Source: Anaeramoeba flamelloides
Lineage: Eukaryota > Metamonada > Anaeramoebidae
Assembly (NCBI GenBank): GCA_027625915.1
Contig: JANTQA010000051.1
Location: 3,286,501-3,350,500 of the forward strand
Length of the DNA stretch: 64,000 nt
Direction of reading: 5' to 3'
The position numbers and the translations under genes are program-made. Positions within the stretch are counted from its first letter, which is position 1. Every line of letters starts with the position of its first letter. Below the pieces are notes generated by a model. That model was not told the DNA's origin and made no database searches. It saw only the letters and a list, made by a program, of their open reading frames with translations. Shown in pieces: positions 1-10,639 of this stretch.

Positions 1-59
1 CTTTTAGAAATTATTAGAAAATTTCATAATTTTTTGGTCAATTTCTTAAATTAAAAAAA

Positions 60-430
60 ACCACTGTTAGCTTTTCCAGAATTCAAAAGAATTGAGAAAA
101 ATCTGAGATTTTACTCTGTTCTTTTAAATTGTGGAAAAGATAGGCACTTGAAAACACTTTTTGTTAGGTTTTCTTGATATTTCGATTTATTTTGAAAATC
201 AATAGATTTTCGTTAGGTTTTTTTTAGTTTTCTATTTTATTGTTTAGTTCTCTAGGTTTTTTTGAGGTTTTCTATTTTATTTGTTAAGCGTTCTATAGAT
301 TTTCCAAATAAAATGAAAAACAAAAAAAAACTAACGGCAATCAATAGATTTTTGAAATAAAATAGAAAACTTCAAAAAACCCTAGAACCCTTAACTAATA
401 AAAGAGAAAACCTCAAGTAAACCTAGGCTA
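60..430. repeat. dispersed TTTTCTATTTTATT / CTAACGAAAATC repeat
   Basis: The stretch is built from repeated words such as TTAGGTTTTCTTGA, TTTTCTATTTTATT and AAAATCAATAGATTTT, present on both strands so that the right half is roughly the inverse of the left. The same words recur densely at 54590-55420. No coding frame is visible. It looks like a dispersed non-coding repeat rather than a gene; family unknown. Confidence 0.5.
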
Positions 431-1378
431 TCTAAGGCACTTACAGAAACTCTGTAATTGTATTTAGAGTTATTTTATTGTTCTATCTGGAATTGATAAT
501 TTTTTTACAATTTATACTTTATATAAATAAAATAAAGTTAGTACCATTATATATACCTTGATTCATTTTTTTTTTTTTTTTTTGGATTCTTCTGGGCTAT
601 GGTGGGACTTTTACTTCTAATATAAATGGCCAAATAAGAGAAAATATCTTAATTTTCAAAATTTGTTTAAAAAATAATTGTAATGGATCAGTAAAAAAAA
701 TCCAAATTTACTATAATCAACCAAAACTATAATAATATCATCTTTTTTAATAAAAATCCCACTTTAAAATGTTTTGAAATAAGTTTTTTCGAAAATAGTA
801 GGGAAAATTTCTTTTAATATATATATTTATTAAACCCAATCTTCAATAAAAAAAATTTAAATATACAAAATCATTAAACACAATTTATAAATTCTGATAA
901 TAATTCAATTTGTTTTTTTTCTATTGTTTTAAATAAAAAAAGATATTAAATTTTCTGATTTCAATTTTATCTGATATTTTTTTATAGGTAAAAAGTTGTG
1001 TTTATTATTTTCTTTTTGATCGTAAAAATGATTTTCATAACTTTTATAATTTCAGCAAATTTTCCAATAAAATTGAAAATAGATAAATGCATTTGGTTAT
1101 TTAAAAAATCATTTGTACGCTTTCCATATTTCAAGTTTTTTATTGAAATTAGTTTTACATTGTTTTTTTTACAAAGGTTACTATTTTTTTTTTTTACAGT
1201 TTTTTGGAAATATTTCAAAGAAAATAATTAGAAATAAATACCTCTGTCATTTTATTCAATGGTTTTAATATTAAACTTAATTTGGTATTGTCATATAAAG
1301 AATAAATCCACTAACAAAGATTGTTTTTGTTATGAAATATAAACAAAAATATGCTAATTTTTCGAAATAACTTATATA
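431..1378. other. AT-rich intergenic, no gene seen
   Basis: No convincing gene. Bases 995-1215 resemble 41064-41290 (shared words GTGTTTA, CTTTTTGATC and TTTTTGGAAA in the same order), so part of the interval is an old dispersed repeat. Small open frames on both strands here are low-complexity and not credible. Confidence 0.4.
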
Positions 1379-1914
1379 AACTAAAATCCAAAAATTTGGA
1401 CACATTTTAAACAGTTGAAAGTATAACAATACTACAATTTACATTCAATTTGGAAATAAATTTTGATTTTCCAAACTTTTTTCATTTTTTATCTTTTTTT
1501 GTTTTTATTTCATTTCCTTTTTTCAGTTACATAATCTATTTCGTTAGATCTGGGATTTTTTTTTTCAATTAATGGTTGATAGAAGATTATTGTTAAGTTT
1601 GTTAGATAGAAAAATCACATGCAATCAGTTGCTGGTATCTTATCATTTGATCGATCAACAATTGTTGGTAAAATTTCAACAAATTTACCAAAATATTTTT
1701 TATTCCACTTGTTTCATCATTTTGGACATACTTATTTCTATCATTTGTTTTATATTTTTTTCTTATATTTGGATAAAAAAGATTACCTATAAAAAACATG
1801 AATACTGTGTGACTTAAATGTAGTTTTATATTAGGTTTCGAAAAAAATATCATAAATTGAGTTTTTTTTTCCTGTTTTTGATTTTGGGTGTGTCCAAATT
1901 TTTGGAATGGGGTT
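1379..1914. mobile_element. family C TIR element, copy C1
   Basis: A 536-bp element with terminal inverted repeats containing CCAAAAATTTGGACACA (left) and its complement (right, TGTGTCCAAATTTTTGG), flanked by TA on both sides (1377-1378 and 1915-1916). The interior aligns along its length with the copy at 7404-7935. Open frames of about 80 codons on both strands are not conserved between the copies, so I read it as a non-autonomous DNA transposon (MITE-like, TA target as in Tc1/mariner). Confidence 0.8.
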
Positions 1915-2152
1915 TATATATATTGTGAGCAAAGCAAAATGTTCCCGTTATTTTTCTTATCGTATTTTATCTTTGAATTAATGAAGAAAACCGTGAAAAC
2001 TCATAAATTGGACCGAATATTAAAGGTATTTTAACTTTTTCAAGAACTAAATTATCAAAAAAACACAAACATTGGTCAAATATACAATTAAAAATCACAA
2101 AACTAAAAAAAAAAAAAAACACAAAAAAAATTAAAGTTAATAATTATTATAT

Positions 2153-4291
2153 TTAATATTTTTTTGATCGTTTTGATCTCTTTCTATTTTTATTTTCATT
2201 TCTATTTTTATTTTTATTTTTCACAGAGTTTGGAACAAAAGACATCTCTCTTCCTGAAAGAACTGTACGGGTTTGAGTGATTGGTTTTGATTTATCAGTA
2301 TTAATCCTCGTTCCTAAAGTAACATATTTTTCAATTCTTCTTTTTTTTTGTGCGTCTTTAAGATTTTTATTATTAAACAAACCAAAACCTTTTTCATTTT
2401 TGTCATCTTTTATTTCAAATAAACGCTTTTTATTTTGTTTTTTCTTTTTCGGTTTTTTCTTTTTCCGATTTTGTAATTTTTTCAATCTCTCTTCTCTTTT
2501 TCTTAATTTTTCCTTTTGTTCTTTTTCCTTCATTTCTTGTTCTTCCTTTTCAAGATCCACTTCTTCTACTATTACTTTTTCTTTTCCGTAATTCTTCTTC
2601 TTCATCATCCTATTTTTTCTTTCCATTTCATCACCTGGTGAAGAGTAACCCCCCTCATCATCATTGTTATCATCGTTATCATTGCTGTAATCGTCGTAGT
2701 CTTCGTCTTCATCAACATCATCATCATCATCATCATCATCGATATTCTCAAAAAGATCTAATTCGTCACTTAACTCTTCAAAATCTGGAAGAGTTTTTTT
2801 ATCCAATTGGAAAGGCTTTTTCGAAATAAATTTCTCATGCCCAGAATGTAGTTTCATTTTAGGATCTCTCCACATTCTTTCAAATCTTTTATCCTTCATT
2901 ACTTTCCCTAAAGACTCTTGATCTGTTTTTTGATAGGAAACGACGTTTTTGTTCACTCCCAGGGGATTTTTTGTTGTCTTTTTTTCGATCCTGGGTCTTT
3001 GTTGATCGTCGATTGTATTTTTGATTTGCTTCTGGCGCATTTCTTCGAGTAAAAATGGCTGTGCTATTGACTTTGCCTTCGAGTATAATTTCACTTTGAT
3101 AAAATAGCCGTGCATATAACTCTTCAATAAATTGGTGCCGATCAGATGCGATAGCCCTAATTTGGAAAGCTCCTGCCTTGTGACGAATTTGTAGTCATCA
3201 TAGATCACTGTTGTATCGGTTTCCTCCAATTCTTCCGTTAGCGAATCTAAAAAGGAGCACCAGTTGGGCGCAATGCCGATCGATGGCGCATAATACGCCT
3301 TAATGCGAGAATCGTCGGTTGCAAGGCAAAATAAGCCCGTTGATTTGTAAATATCAAAGGAATTGATTTCTTGCTCTGTTTCCAAATTAGCGAGGGTCTC
3401 TCCTGTGTTTGAATTCCAAACTTTTAAAAGCTTTTTGTCACAAGAAAAAATCCTTTCGCTGTTTTGGTATTTGATTTGCTTGATGCTGTTTTCATATTGG
3501 TGATCTTTCACCAATTTTGGCTTTGAAGATCTGAGATCGTATAAATGAATTTTGCCATTGGAATCGCCAATAGCTATTTCGAGCCCATTGGGGTGTTGGG
3601 CAATGCTTGTAACATCCAAGCTTTCGTTCTCCTTATTGATATTCAAAGAAGACAATTGCTTTTTCGTTCTTGGATCGATGCACACAACGCCTCCTTCTTC
3701 ACATCCTGCAACCAGCAGTTGGTGGTATGGGTTGAAGGACAGGCAGTTAATTGCATCGTAATTGGTCTCGATTGTGTTCAAAAACCTACCCTCTTCTAAA
3801 TTTAATCTCCAAATGTCGGAGCTGCTTCCGGCTAAAAATAAATCGCAGCTGGGGTAATGGTATTGCAACGTTCGTGCAATTTTGGGGGTTCTTATTTTGT
3901 AATACATCCCACCGCGAGAATGGAACTCAATATTACGATCCCTTTCAATGAAGGCGATTTTGCTCCAGTCGTCTGTTAAACAACAAAAGTCAATCACTTC
4001 AGAGTCGATGTGCCTTTCGAATTTCATTGAAAGCTCATTCAAATCCCACACTTTTATCTGTGGTAAATAGACACCGCTTGCTATCAGGTGTTGCCCGTCG
4101 TTTGTGAATTTGATACGCTGACAAGAGACAGGAAATTCGAAATCCTGGACCAATTCAATTCGCTGGCGGAAGGACTTGTCTTTTTTTAAATCACGGAGTT
4201 TTTTATGCCTTTTCACCCAATCAGGCAACCTTTTACCCGCAGTTACATCATATATTTTAAGCCCAGTGGAAGAGACTAATTGAATTGACAT
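2153..4291 (-). CDS. NOL10: Nucleolar protein 10 / Enp2, WD40 ribosome-biogenesis factor
   Basis: A single-exon gene of 712 aa. In the family this nucleolar protein joins the small-subunit processome and is needed for pre-18S rRNA processing. Seen directly: the N-terminal half (residues 1 to about 345) is a degenerate WD40 propeller with family-diagnostic blocks RIELVQDFEFP, YHYPSCDLFL and KDHQYENSIK. The conserved Enp2 block CSFLDSLTEELEE/YDDYKFVT follows at about 340-370. An NUC153-type motif (KDKRFERMWRDPK) lies near residue 465. Then come an acidic tract (about 510-545, poly-Asp) and a long Lys/Glu/Arg-rich tail, as in animal and yeast homologues. I start at the ATG at 4291 (MSIQLVSST) because it lines up with the family start; open frame continues a few codons upstream without an ATG. 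The conserved core is visibly less AT-rich than its surroundings. The tail, from about residue 550, is low-complexity. Confidence 0.96.
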   Translation of the reverse strand: MSIQLVSSTGLKIYDVTAGKRLPDWVKRHKKLRDLKKDKSFRQRIELVQDFEFPVSCQRIKFTNDGQHLIASGVYLPQIKVWDLNELSMKFERHIDSEVIDFCCLTDDWSKIAFIERDRNIEFHSRGGMYYKIRTPKIARTLQYHYPSCDLFLAGSSSDIWRLNLEEGRFLNTIETNYDAINCLSFNPYHQLLVAGCEEGGVVCIDPRTKKQLSSLNINKENESLDVTSIAQHPNGLEIAIGDSNGKIHLYDLRSSKPKLVKDHQYENSIKQIKYQNSERIFSCDKKLLKVWNSNTGETLANLETEQEINSFDIYKSTGLFCLATDDSRIKAYYAPSIGIAPNWCSFLDSLTEELEETDTTVIYDDYKFVTRQELSKLGLSHLIGTNLLKSYMHGYFIKVKLYSKAKSIAQPFLLEEMRQKQIKNTIDDQQRPRIEKKTTKNPLGVNKNVVSYQKTDQESLGKVMKDKRFERMWRDPKMKLHSGHEKFISKKPFQLDKKTLPDFEELSDELDLFENIDDDDDDDDVDEDEDYDDYSNDNDDNNDDEGGYSSPGDEMERKNRMMKKKNYGKEKVIVEEVDLEKEEQEMKEKEQKEKLRKREERLKKLQNRKKKKPKKKKQNKKRLFEIKDDKNEKGFGLFNNKNLKDAQKKRRIEKYVTLGTRINTDKSKPITQTRTVLSGREMSFVPNSVKNKNKNRNENKNRKRSKRSKKY

Positions 4292-4850
4292 TGAAAGAAA
4301 ATGAATGTTCAATAAATCTTGGTAACATTATCTTTTGTTACTTGTTTTTCAATTTTGTTTTGGTTGAAAGACAATTCTTTCAAAAATTTAAATTTGAAAA
4401 TAAACTATAAAGAAAACTAACACAAACCACTTTTTTATGGTGTTATAATTTTGAGTAGACAAAAGGTAAAAAGTCTGTTTAAAATTTTTATTCGTTTGTG
4501 ATTTTAGATCAGAATTACTTACGTAATTTTTCATATAGCAAGATTTTTTGAAAAAATTTTTAGAAATTGAAGGTTGCATTTTGGATCTTTGAGGTGAGAA
4601 ATTAAAATTGGTGAAGCGACTAATTTTGAACTCTACTTAAAACTGAGTGGAGATTTTTCAAAGAATGATCTTTTGATAATTTTCAAAATTATAATTGGCA
4701 TTTGCAGAATAAAATAGGAAAAATTTTTAAATTTCATATTCCTTATTTTTCTTTAACAAAAAGAGTTTTCAAAAAAGTAGGTTGTAACTGGGAAACTATT
4801 TTGAAGGGAGGAGATTGAAAATGAATTGAAAATTTTTTTTTTTTAGATAA

Positions 4851-5340
4851 ATACTAGAGTCAAAATAAAGCGTCCCAAAAACATTTAATCGATGTTATAA
4901 AATAAAAATCGTGTTTTTTTGTTGTAGAAGACCTACACATTAATCAAGAAAATAATAATAAACAATAAACCCTAAAAAAATATGATATTGGTTTCTTAAA
5001 GTTCGATTATCTAAAAAGAAATTCTAAAAATGAAGGATCGAATTGCAAAATTTATCTCAAAAAATAGAGTAAATTTTTCGAAAAATTTTAAAATCGTCAA
5101 AAAAACAAAAAATTTCAAAAAAATTGAGAAATATTATGAAAAATTTTCAACTATTTGTATGACTAATTTAAATTTTACTGAAAATATCCAGATATTTAAA
5201 TTCAAAATTCATTTGAATTTAGGTATACTATTTGGTAGTAGATTTGATATTGCCTTAGAACAAGAAGAAAAAACAACAAGATTATATTTTGAAACACAAA
5301 TTATAGTCCTTCTGCGTGTATTATTTTGATCACTGGAATT
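4851..5340. repeat. dispersed/tandem repeat R, copy 1 (unoccupied site)
   Basis: This segment aligns base by base with 7332-8341 once the family C element at 7404-7935 is removed from the latter. A 99-codon open frame starts at 5030 (MKDRIAKFISK) but is not kept open in the second copy, so coding status is doubtful. A third, shorter relative of the central part is at 5400-5525. Where copy 2 carries the C element, this copy reads GTTGTAGAAGAC, that is, a single TA. Confidence 0.7.
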
Positions 5341-5399
5341 CAATTACTAGTAAAACAAAAAAGGACACGTTCAAGTTGAAACACCTATTAATCTTTTCA

Positions 5400-5525
5400 A
5401 CACACTTTATTTTTACAACCATCAAAGAAACCATAAATAAACCCGAAGTAAATTTGGTATTTATTTCAAAAAGTTCAATTATTTACAATGAAAATTGGAA
5501 AAATAAAAGATCAAATTAGAAAATT
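5400..5525. repeat. partial copy of repeat R
   Basis: The words AAAGAAACCATAAATAAACC, TTTCAAAAAGTTCAATTATT and AAAGATCAAATTAG match the middle of repeat R (about 4935-5045 and 7960-8060) in order. This gives R a locally tandem structure. Nothing else is recognisable in 5526-6310. Confidence 0.55.
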
Positions 5526-6310
5526 GATATTAAATGAAAATAGTTAATTTTTAAAAGTACTTTTTAATTTTCTTTCTAAAAACAAAAAATCTAATAAAAA
5601 CTGAGAAAATTATAGTTGTTTCAATAATCCCTGTTAACTTGTAAAAAATTTTGTTTTTCAGACGATAGATGTTGTTTGCTAAAAAATTTTGTCTTTTTAA
5701 CTGTTATTATTAAAATTTTTAAATCATGTTTTGGGTTCTTAATTGTTGTTGGTAATGAAAAATTTTCAAGATGTCTGTTTTTTTTTACTAAATGAATTAT
5801 ATCTTATCAATTATAATTTTAGTCTCGTTTAAATAGATGAAAATTTATTTCAAAGATCCTCAAAACATTTTTTTTTTTAATAAAAACCAAAACACAAGAG
5901 ATCTTTTTGTAACCAACGAGTATTGAAAATTTTCAAGATCTAATTGGCTCTCATTATTAAACTTTTTGAAATAGAATTTATTTTCAAATGATTTGGTCAT
6001 TAACCAATGCTCTTGTTGAATATTTTTAGAAAGTATAAATTTTATTTGATTACCTTTAATTTTAAATTCTGGAATATTACTTCATTGAGGATTCTGATCT
6101 CGCCCAATATATATCACAAAAAAGAGTCAAATAAATCAAAAAAGTTTACGAATTAGAAGAGATAATATTAAGGCGAAGGGATTAACATTGGTTTTTGGGA
6201 AATTCTTCAAATAATGAACCAATTTGGATTATTTTTTACTTTTGATTTTAAAATCCCAAATACTACTAGAATTATAAAAATAAAAATGATAGTCTCTACC
6301 AGTTGCTCAA

Positions 6311-7140
6311 AATACTCTTTGTTGCAAAATAAATAAAAGAAAATTTATATTCAACTTTTCAAAGAAGATTATTTTCATCATCTACAATTTCAAAATTTTA
6401 AATCTAAAAATAAGCTTAAATAGGTAACTTTCCCTTTGAGAATTGGGGACTTTGATAATTTGTTATGATTTTGGTATATTTTTTTTTTTGGAAAGTTACC
6501 TTGTGGAAATAAAAATGAAATAGGGAAAAAATGTCAAACAAGGTTTTTAATTGGGAACCTTACAAGAAAAAGAAAATGAAAAGTCAGATTAATTAAGATT
6601 AACGAGAAGAAGAAACAAATTAACTTACAAAATAATAATCCATTAATATATTTTCAATCAAAACAACGAACAGAATTTAAATATATTATCATATCGAAGT
6701 TATAGTCTGGTTTATGAGATCGTAAAAATAGTTGAACTTTTTCAACAAATTTTTAATAATTGATCAATTCAAGAAAAATACCATTACCAAAAGGTAGTTT
6801 TAAAAAACTGGTATTGTGTTGAATCCTTCATTTTGTCTTTATTTGTTTATTTTTCTTTTATTAATTGATCTTAATTTGAATATTCTATTAATGATTCGAA
6901 TTAAAAACCGTGAATCACTTTTTTTCCCTGTTTTGCTTTTAATTCACACTTGGTAACTTTCCAAAAAAAAAAATATACCAAAATCATAACAAATAATCAA
7001 AGCTCCCAATTCTCAAACTGAAAGTTACCTATTTAAGCTTGTTTTTAGAATTAAAATTTTGAAAGGTTCGATGACTTTTCAAAAATCTTTTTTGGAAAGT
7101 TGAATGAAAATATTCATCCATTTATTTTGCAACAAATATT
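6311..7140. repeat. large foldback (inverted repeat) element
   Basis: Left arm from about 6311 and right arm ending about 7140 are inverse copies. The best-matching parts are 6419-6502 and 6951-7034 (AAATAGGTAACTTTCC ... GGAAAGTTACCTATTT). Outside these, TTGTTGCAAAATAAAT pairs with ATTTATTTTGCAACAA. The inner part (6503-6580 with 6880-6950) is a weaker pair around ACAGGGAAAA. The centre is near 6720 and there is no coding frame. It may be a foldback transposon; no clear target duplication was found. Confidence 0.65.
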
Positions 7141-7331
7141 AGAATTGATGATTTGATATTTTTCTAGAATTATTGTATTGGTATTTTTTTAGAAAGTCAA
7201 ATGGAAATTTTGATCATTTTATTTTACAATTGACAGTATTTTTAAACACAGGGAGTAGGTGTTATGAAACGTGTTGTTTTGATTAAAACGAATATTGAAG
7301 AGATTTTTTTCACATAAACAAAAATTATATA

Positions 7332-8341
7332 CTGTAGTCAAAATAAAGCATGTAGAAAGTTTTAATATATGTTTCAAAATAAAAGGCGTGTTTTTTTGTT
7401 ATAAACTATATTCCAAAAATTTCGACACAGTTTAAACCGTGGAAAGAACATCACTACTGTACCTTTAAATTCAATTTGGAAAGAATTTTGTTTTACAAAG
7501 AATTTCATTTTTTGTCTTTTTTTATTTTGATTTCATTTCCTTTTTTGTAGTTACGTAATCTGTTTGGTTAGATTTGGGAATTTTTTTTCGATGGTGATAG
7601 AAGGTAAATGTTGAGTTTGTCAAATTGAAAAATAACATTCAATTGGTAGATGGTATCTTAACATTTGATCGATCAACAATTGTTGGTGAAATTTCAACAA
7701 ATTTACCCAATACATTTTTTGTTCAGCTCATTTAATTATTTTGGACAAACCTGTTTTTATTTTTGAGTTTTATATTTTTTTCTTTTATTTTGATTAAAAG
7801 GATTACTTATTTAAACATTGATACTGGGTAACTTAAATGTTGTTTTTAAATTTAGGTTTGGAAAAATACAATAAATTGGGGTTTTTTTTTGCCTATTTTT
7901 GATTTTGGGTGTGTCCAAATTTTTGGAATGGGGTTTAGAAGACATATACCAAACGATCAAAGAAACCAATAATAAACCATAAGTAAATATGGATTTGGTT
8001 TCAAAAAGTTCTATTATTTAAAAAGAAATTCTAAAAATGAAGGATCAACTTTGAAAATTTATCTCAAAAAATAGAGTTTATTTTTTTTGAATTTTAATAA
8101 TCATAAAAAAATATTTCAAAAAAATTGAGAATATTATGAAAAATTTTCAACAAATTGCATTCCTAATTTAAATTTTTACTGAAAATATCTAAATGATTTT
8201 ACTTTCAAAATTGATTTGAATTTAGGTATAGTATTTGGTAGTCAATTGAATGTTGCCTTGGAACAAGAAAAAAAAAAAAAACGAATTATATTTTGAAACA
8301 CGGATTATAGTCATTGAGCATGAATTATTTTGATCACTAAA
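7332..8341. repeat. repeat R, copy 2, split by family C element
   Basis: Same order of sequence as 4851-5340 but interrupted at 7404-7935 by element C2. After removal of C2 and one TA the two copies run in parallel to about 8341 (ending near ATTATTTTGATCACT). The leading words (TTTTCACATAAA, AAAATCGTG-like) recur once more at 8350-8410, so R may once have been a head-to-tail array. Confidence 0.75.
7404..7935. mobile_element. family C TIR element, copy C2, with paralogous empty site
   Basis: A 532-bp element bounded by TA (7402-7403, 7936-7937) with TIRs matching those of C1 at 1379-1914. It interrupts repeat R. The empty paralogue at 4851-5340 shows one TA where this copy has TA-element-TA, which fixes both the ends and the two-base target duplication. 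Non-coding; presumably mobilised in trans by a Tc1/mariner-type transposase. Confidence 0.88.
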
Positions 8342-8576
8342 TTTTGAAAAGATTATTTTCACATAAATAAAAAAATATAATAAAATTGAAAATCGTGTTT
8401 TGTTTTCAAATTTTTTTTAATCCCCTTAAAATCAGTAATAGACAATTAGGCAATTTTTTTTAGGCTTTATTTTTCAATTTCAAAATGACTACAGATGATA
8501 AAAATAAACTGTGAACTTGATAGGGCAATCAAAAATTATTACTTGGTAACAGTTAAAAAATTGGATCCTAAAGATA

Positions 8577-8731
8577 CAGTCAGTTCCACTTTTAAGGTAC
8601 AAACCTCAACAAAAATTAAGGTACATAAATATCAAATTAAGGCACAAAATTCAGATTCTAGTAAAATAATTTGTAAAAAAAAAAATTCCAAATTTTGTGC
8701 CTTAATTTGAGATTTTTTTGGTACCTTAAAT
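8577..8731. mobile_element. family A hairpin element, copy A1, right arm truncated
   Basis: Begins TA/CAGTCAGTTCCAC at 8577. The left arm, loop and the first half of the right arm are present. The terminal third of the right arm is missing and the sequence runs straight into element B1 via CAC-TA. Confidence 0.85.
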
Positions 8732-8736
8732 CACTA

Positions 8737-9437
8737 CACTACAAGGAAAATTTTTTCAAAAAAAAATCTCTAAATTTTGTATTTTTGAAATACACTCATA
8801 TATAAAACATTCTTATACATAACATTTTTCAATGAGGTTTACAACTTTAATAGATATTAATAGGAATTGAAAAAAAAATGAAATTTTTCAGTAATATTTT
8901 TTTCATTTTTAATTGTAAAATTTTTGAATTTTTTAATTGACTTAGCAGAGAGATAATTTTCAAGTATTTTTTTAATAGTATAAAAGGAAAAATATTTTTC
9001 ATTTTGAAAATAGCACAAAATATTCCAATCAAAAGATATTGCTAAATTAAATTGAAAATCTGATTTTTTATCTGTTTTTGGAATATTTTTTATCATTTTA
9101 TTTTTTTCCATGTTTGAGTTTTTATATACGTTCCGGGTTTTTTTCTGCAAATTGCTTTAACATATATTCTTTTTTCAATCTTAATGTTCAATCAAAAATT
9201 AATTCATTTCAACTTTTTCCAATAAAAAAATACCCTGAAAATAGGTGTTTTTTTCAAAAGTCGGTATTTTTGAAAAGGGGGGTATTCAGATTTTCAAGAG
9301 TTTAATAGCTATCCTTTTTTTATTACTTAAAATTATGATAACTTTGAAAAAATAATTTATAAAAGAAGTATAACTGAAATCCAATGTATAGTTTAGACTA
9401 ACTTTAATTTTTTGGTATTTAAATTTTCCTTGTAGTG
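8737..9437 (-). mobile_element. family B 700-bp TIR element, copy B1
   Basis: A 701-bp element with TIRs CACTACAAGGAAAATTT (left) and the complement at the right end, with TA at 8735-8736 and 9438-9439. On the minus strand there is a short open frame starting MEKNKMIKNIPKTDKK near 9112 that reads to the element's other half. Most other copies interrupt it, so I do not believe it is a conserved protein. Best read as a long non-autonomous Tc1/mariner-like element. It sits head-to-tail against copy B2. Minus orientation is by convention, following that open frame. Confidence 0.85.
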
Positions 9438-10139
9438 TACAAGGGAAATTTTTTCAAAAAAAAAAATCTCTAAATTTTGTATTTTTGAAATACACTCATA
9501 TAATAAACATTATTATACATAACAATTTTCAATGAGGTTTACAACTTTAATAGATATTAATAGGAATTGAAAAAAAAAATGAAATTTTTTCAGTAATATT
9601 TTTTTCATTTTTAATTGTAAAATTTTTGAATTTTTTAATTGACTTAGTAGAGAGATAATTTTCAAGTATTTTTTTACTAGTCTAAAAGGAAACATATTTT
9701 TTCAATTTGAAAATAGCACAAAATATTTCAATCAAAAGATATTGCTCAATTAAATTGAAAATCTGATTTTTTATCTGTTTTTGGAATATTTTTTATCATT
9801 TTATTTTTTTCCCTGTTTGAGTTTTTATATACGTTCCCGGTTTTTTTCTGCAAATTTCTTTAACATATATTCTTTTTTCAATCTTAATGTTCAATCAAAA
9901 ATTAATTCATTTCAACTTTTTCGAATATAAAAATACCCTGAAAATAGGTGTTTTTTTCAAAAGTCGGTATTTTTGAAAAGTGGGGTATTCAGATCTTCAA
10001 GAGTTTAATAGCTATCCTTTTTTTATTACATAAAATTATGATAACTTTGAAAAAATAATTTATAAAAGAAGTATAACTGAAATCCAATATATAGTTTTGG
10101 CTAACTTTAATTTTCGGTTTTTAATTTTTCTTTGTAGTG
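9438..10139 (-). mobile_element. family B TIR element, copy B2 (head-to-tail with B1)
   Basis: Nearly identical along its length to B1. Its left terminus starts at the TA that closes B1 (TACAAGGG in place of CACTACAAGG), so the first few TIR bases are lost or shared. The right end is TTTGTAGTG with no TA following. A direct tandem of two full elements sharing a junction is uncommon for cut-and-paste elements. Confidence 0.82.
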
Positions 10140-10169
10140 AAGTATAAATTGAAAAAAATTGAATTTATA

Positions 10170-10366
10170 CAGTCAGTTTCACTTTTAAGGCACAAACTTT
10201 CAACGAAATTTAAGGCACAAAAAAAATCTCAAATTAAGGTACAAAATTCAAATTCTAGTAAAAATAAATTGTAAAAGAAAAAATTCCAAATTTTGTACCT
10301 TAATTTGAGATTTTTTTGTGCCTTAAATTTCGTTGAAAGTTTGTGCTTTAAAAGTGAAACTGACTG
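10170..10366. mobile_element. family A hairpin element, copy A2
   Basis: A 197-bp near-perfect palindrome with TA on both sides. Each arm starts CAGTCAGTTTCAC and contains three AAGGCACAAA-type motifs about 25 bp apart; the loop is about 25 bp. The third motif carries the same base change in both arms (AAGGTACAAA with TTTGTACCTT). Confidence 0.93.
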
Positions 10367-10639
10367 TAAATATTCGATCTCTGGGCGAATTACTCATTGT
10401 CCCTAAATTCAAATAATCTGAAAAATTGATTTTTTTAAGTTTAGAGCTCTTTATCTCCTCTATTTTAGAAGTTATTCTCAATTTTCAATTTTTTGTTAAA
10501 AAACAATTTATTTTTGAAATTTAGAATTTTTCATTTTTAGAAAAGGTACCTTTTAACACAAAAATAATTTTTTTTTGGTGTTTTAAAGATCATCTTACTA
10601 GGGTAATTTTTGATCAAAAATATGATTTTGGTGAAAAAA

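Noticed and set aside
1572-1853. Overlapping 80-codon frames on both strands inside element C1
   Set aside because: Not conserved in C2 and overlapping on opposite strands.
8857-9112. 85-97-codon frame in element B1 (MEKNKMIKNIP...) as a conserved small protein
   Set aside because: The other family B copies do not keep it open and no domain is recognised; treated as incidental to a non-autonomous element.
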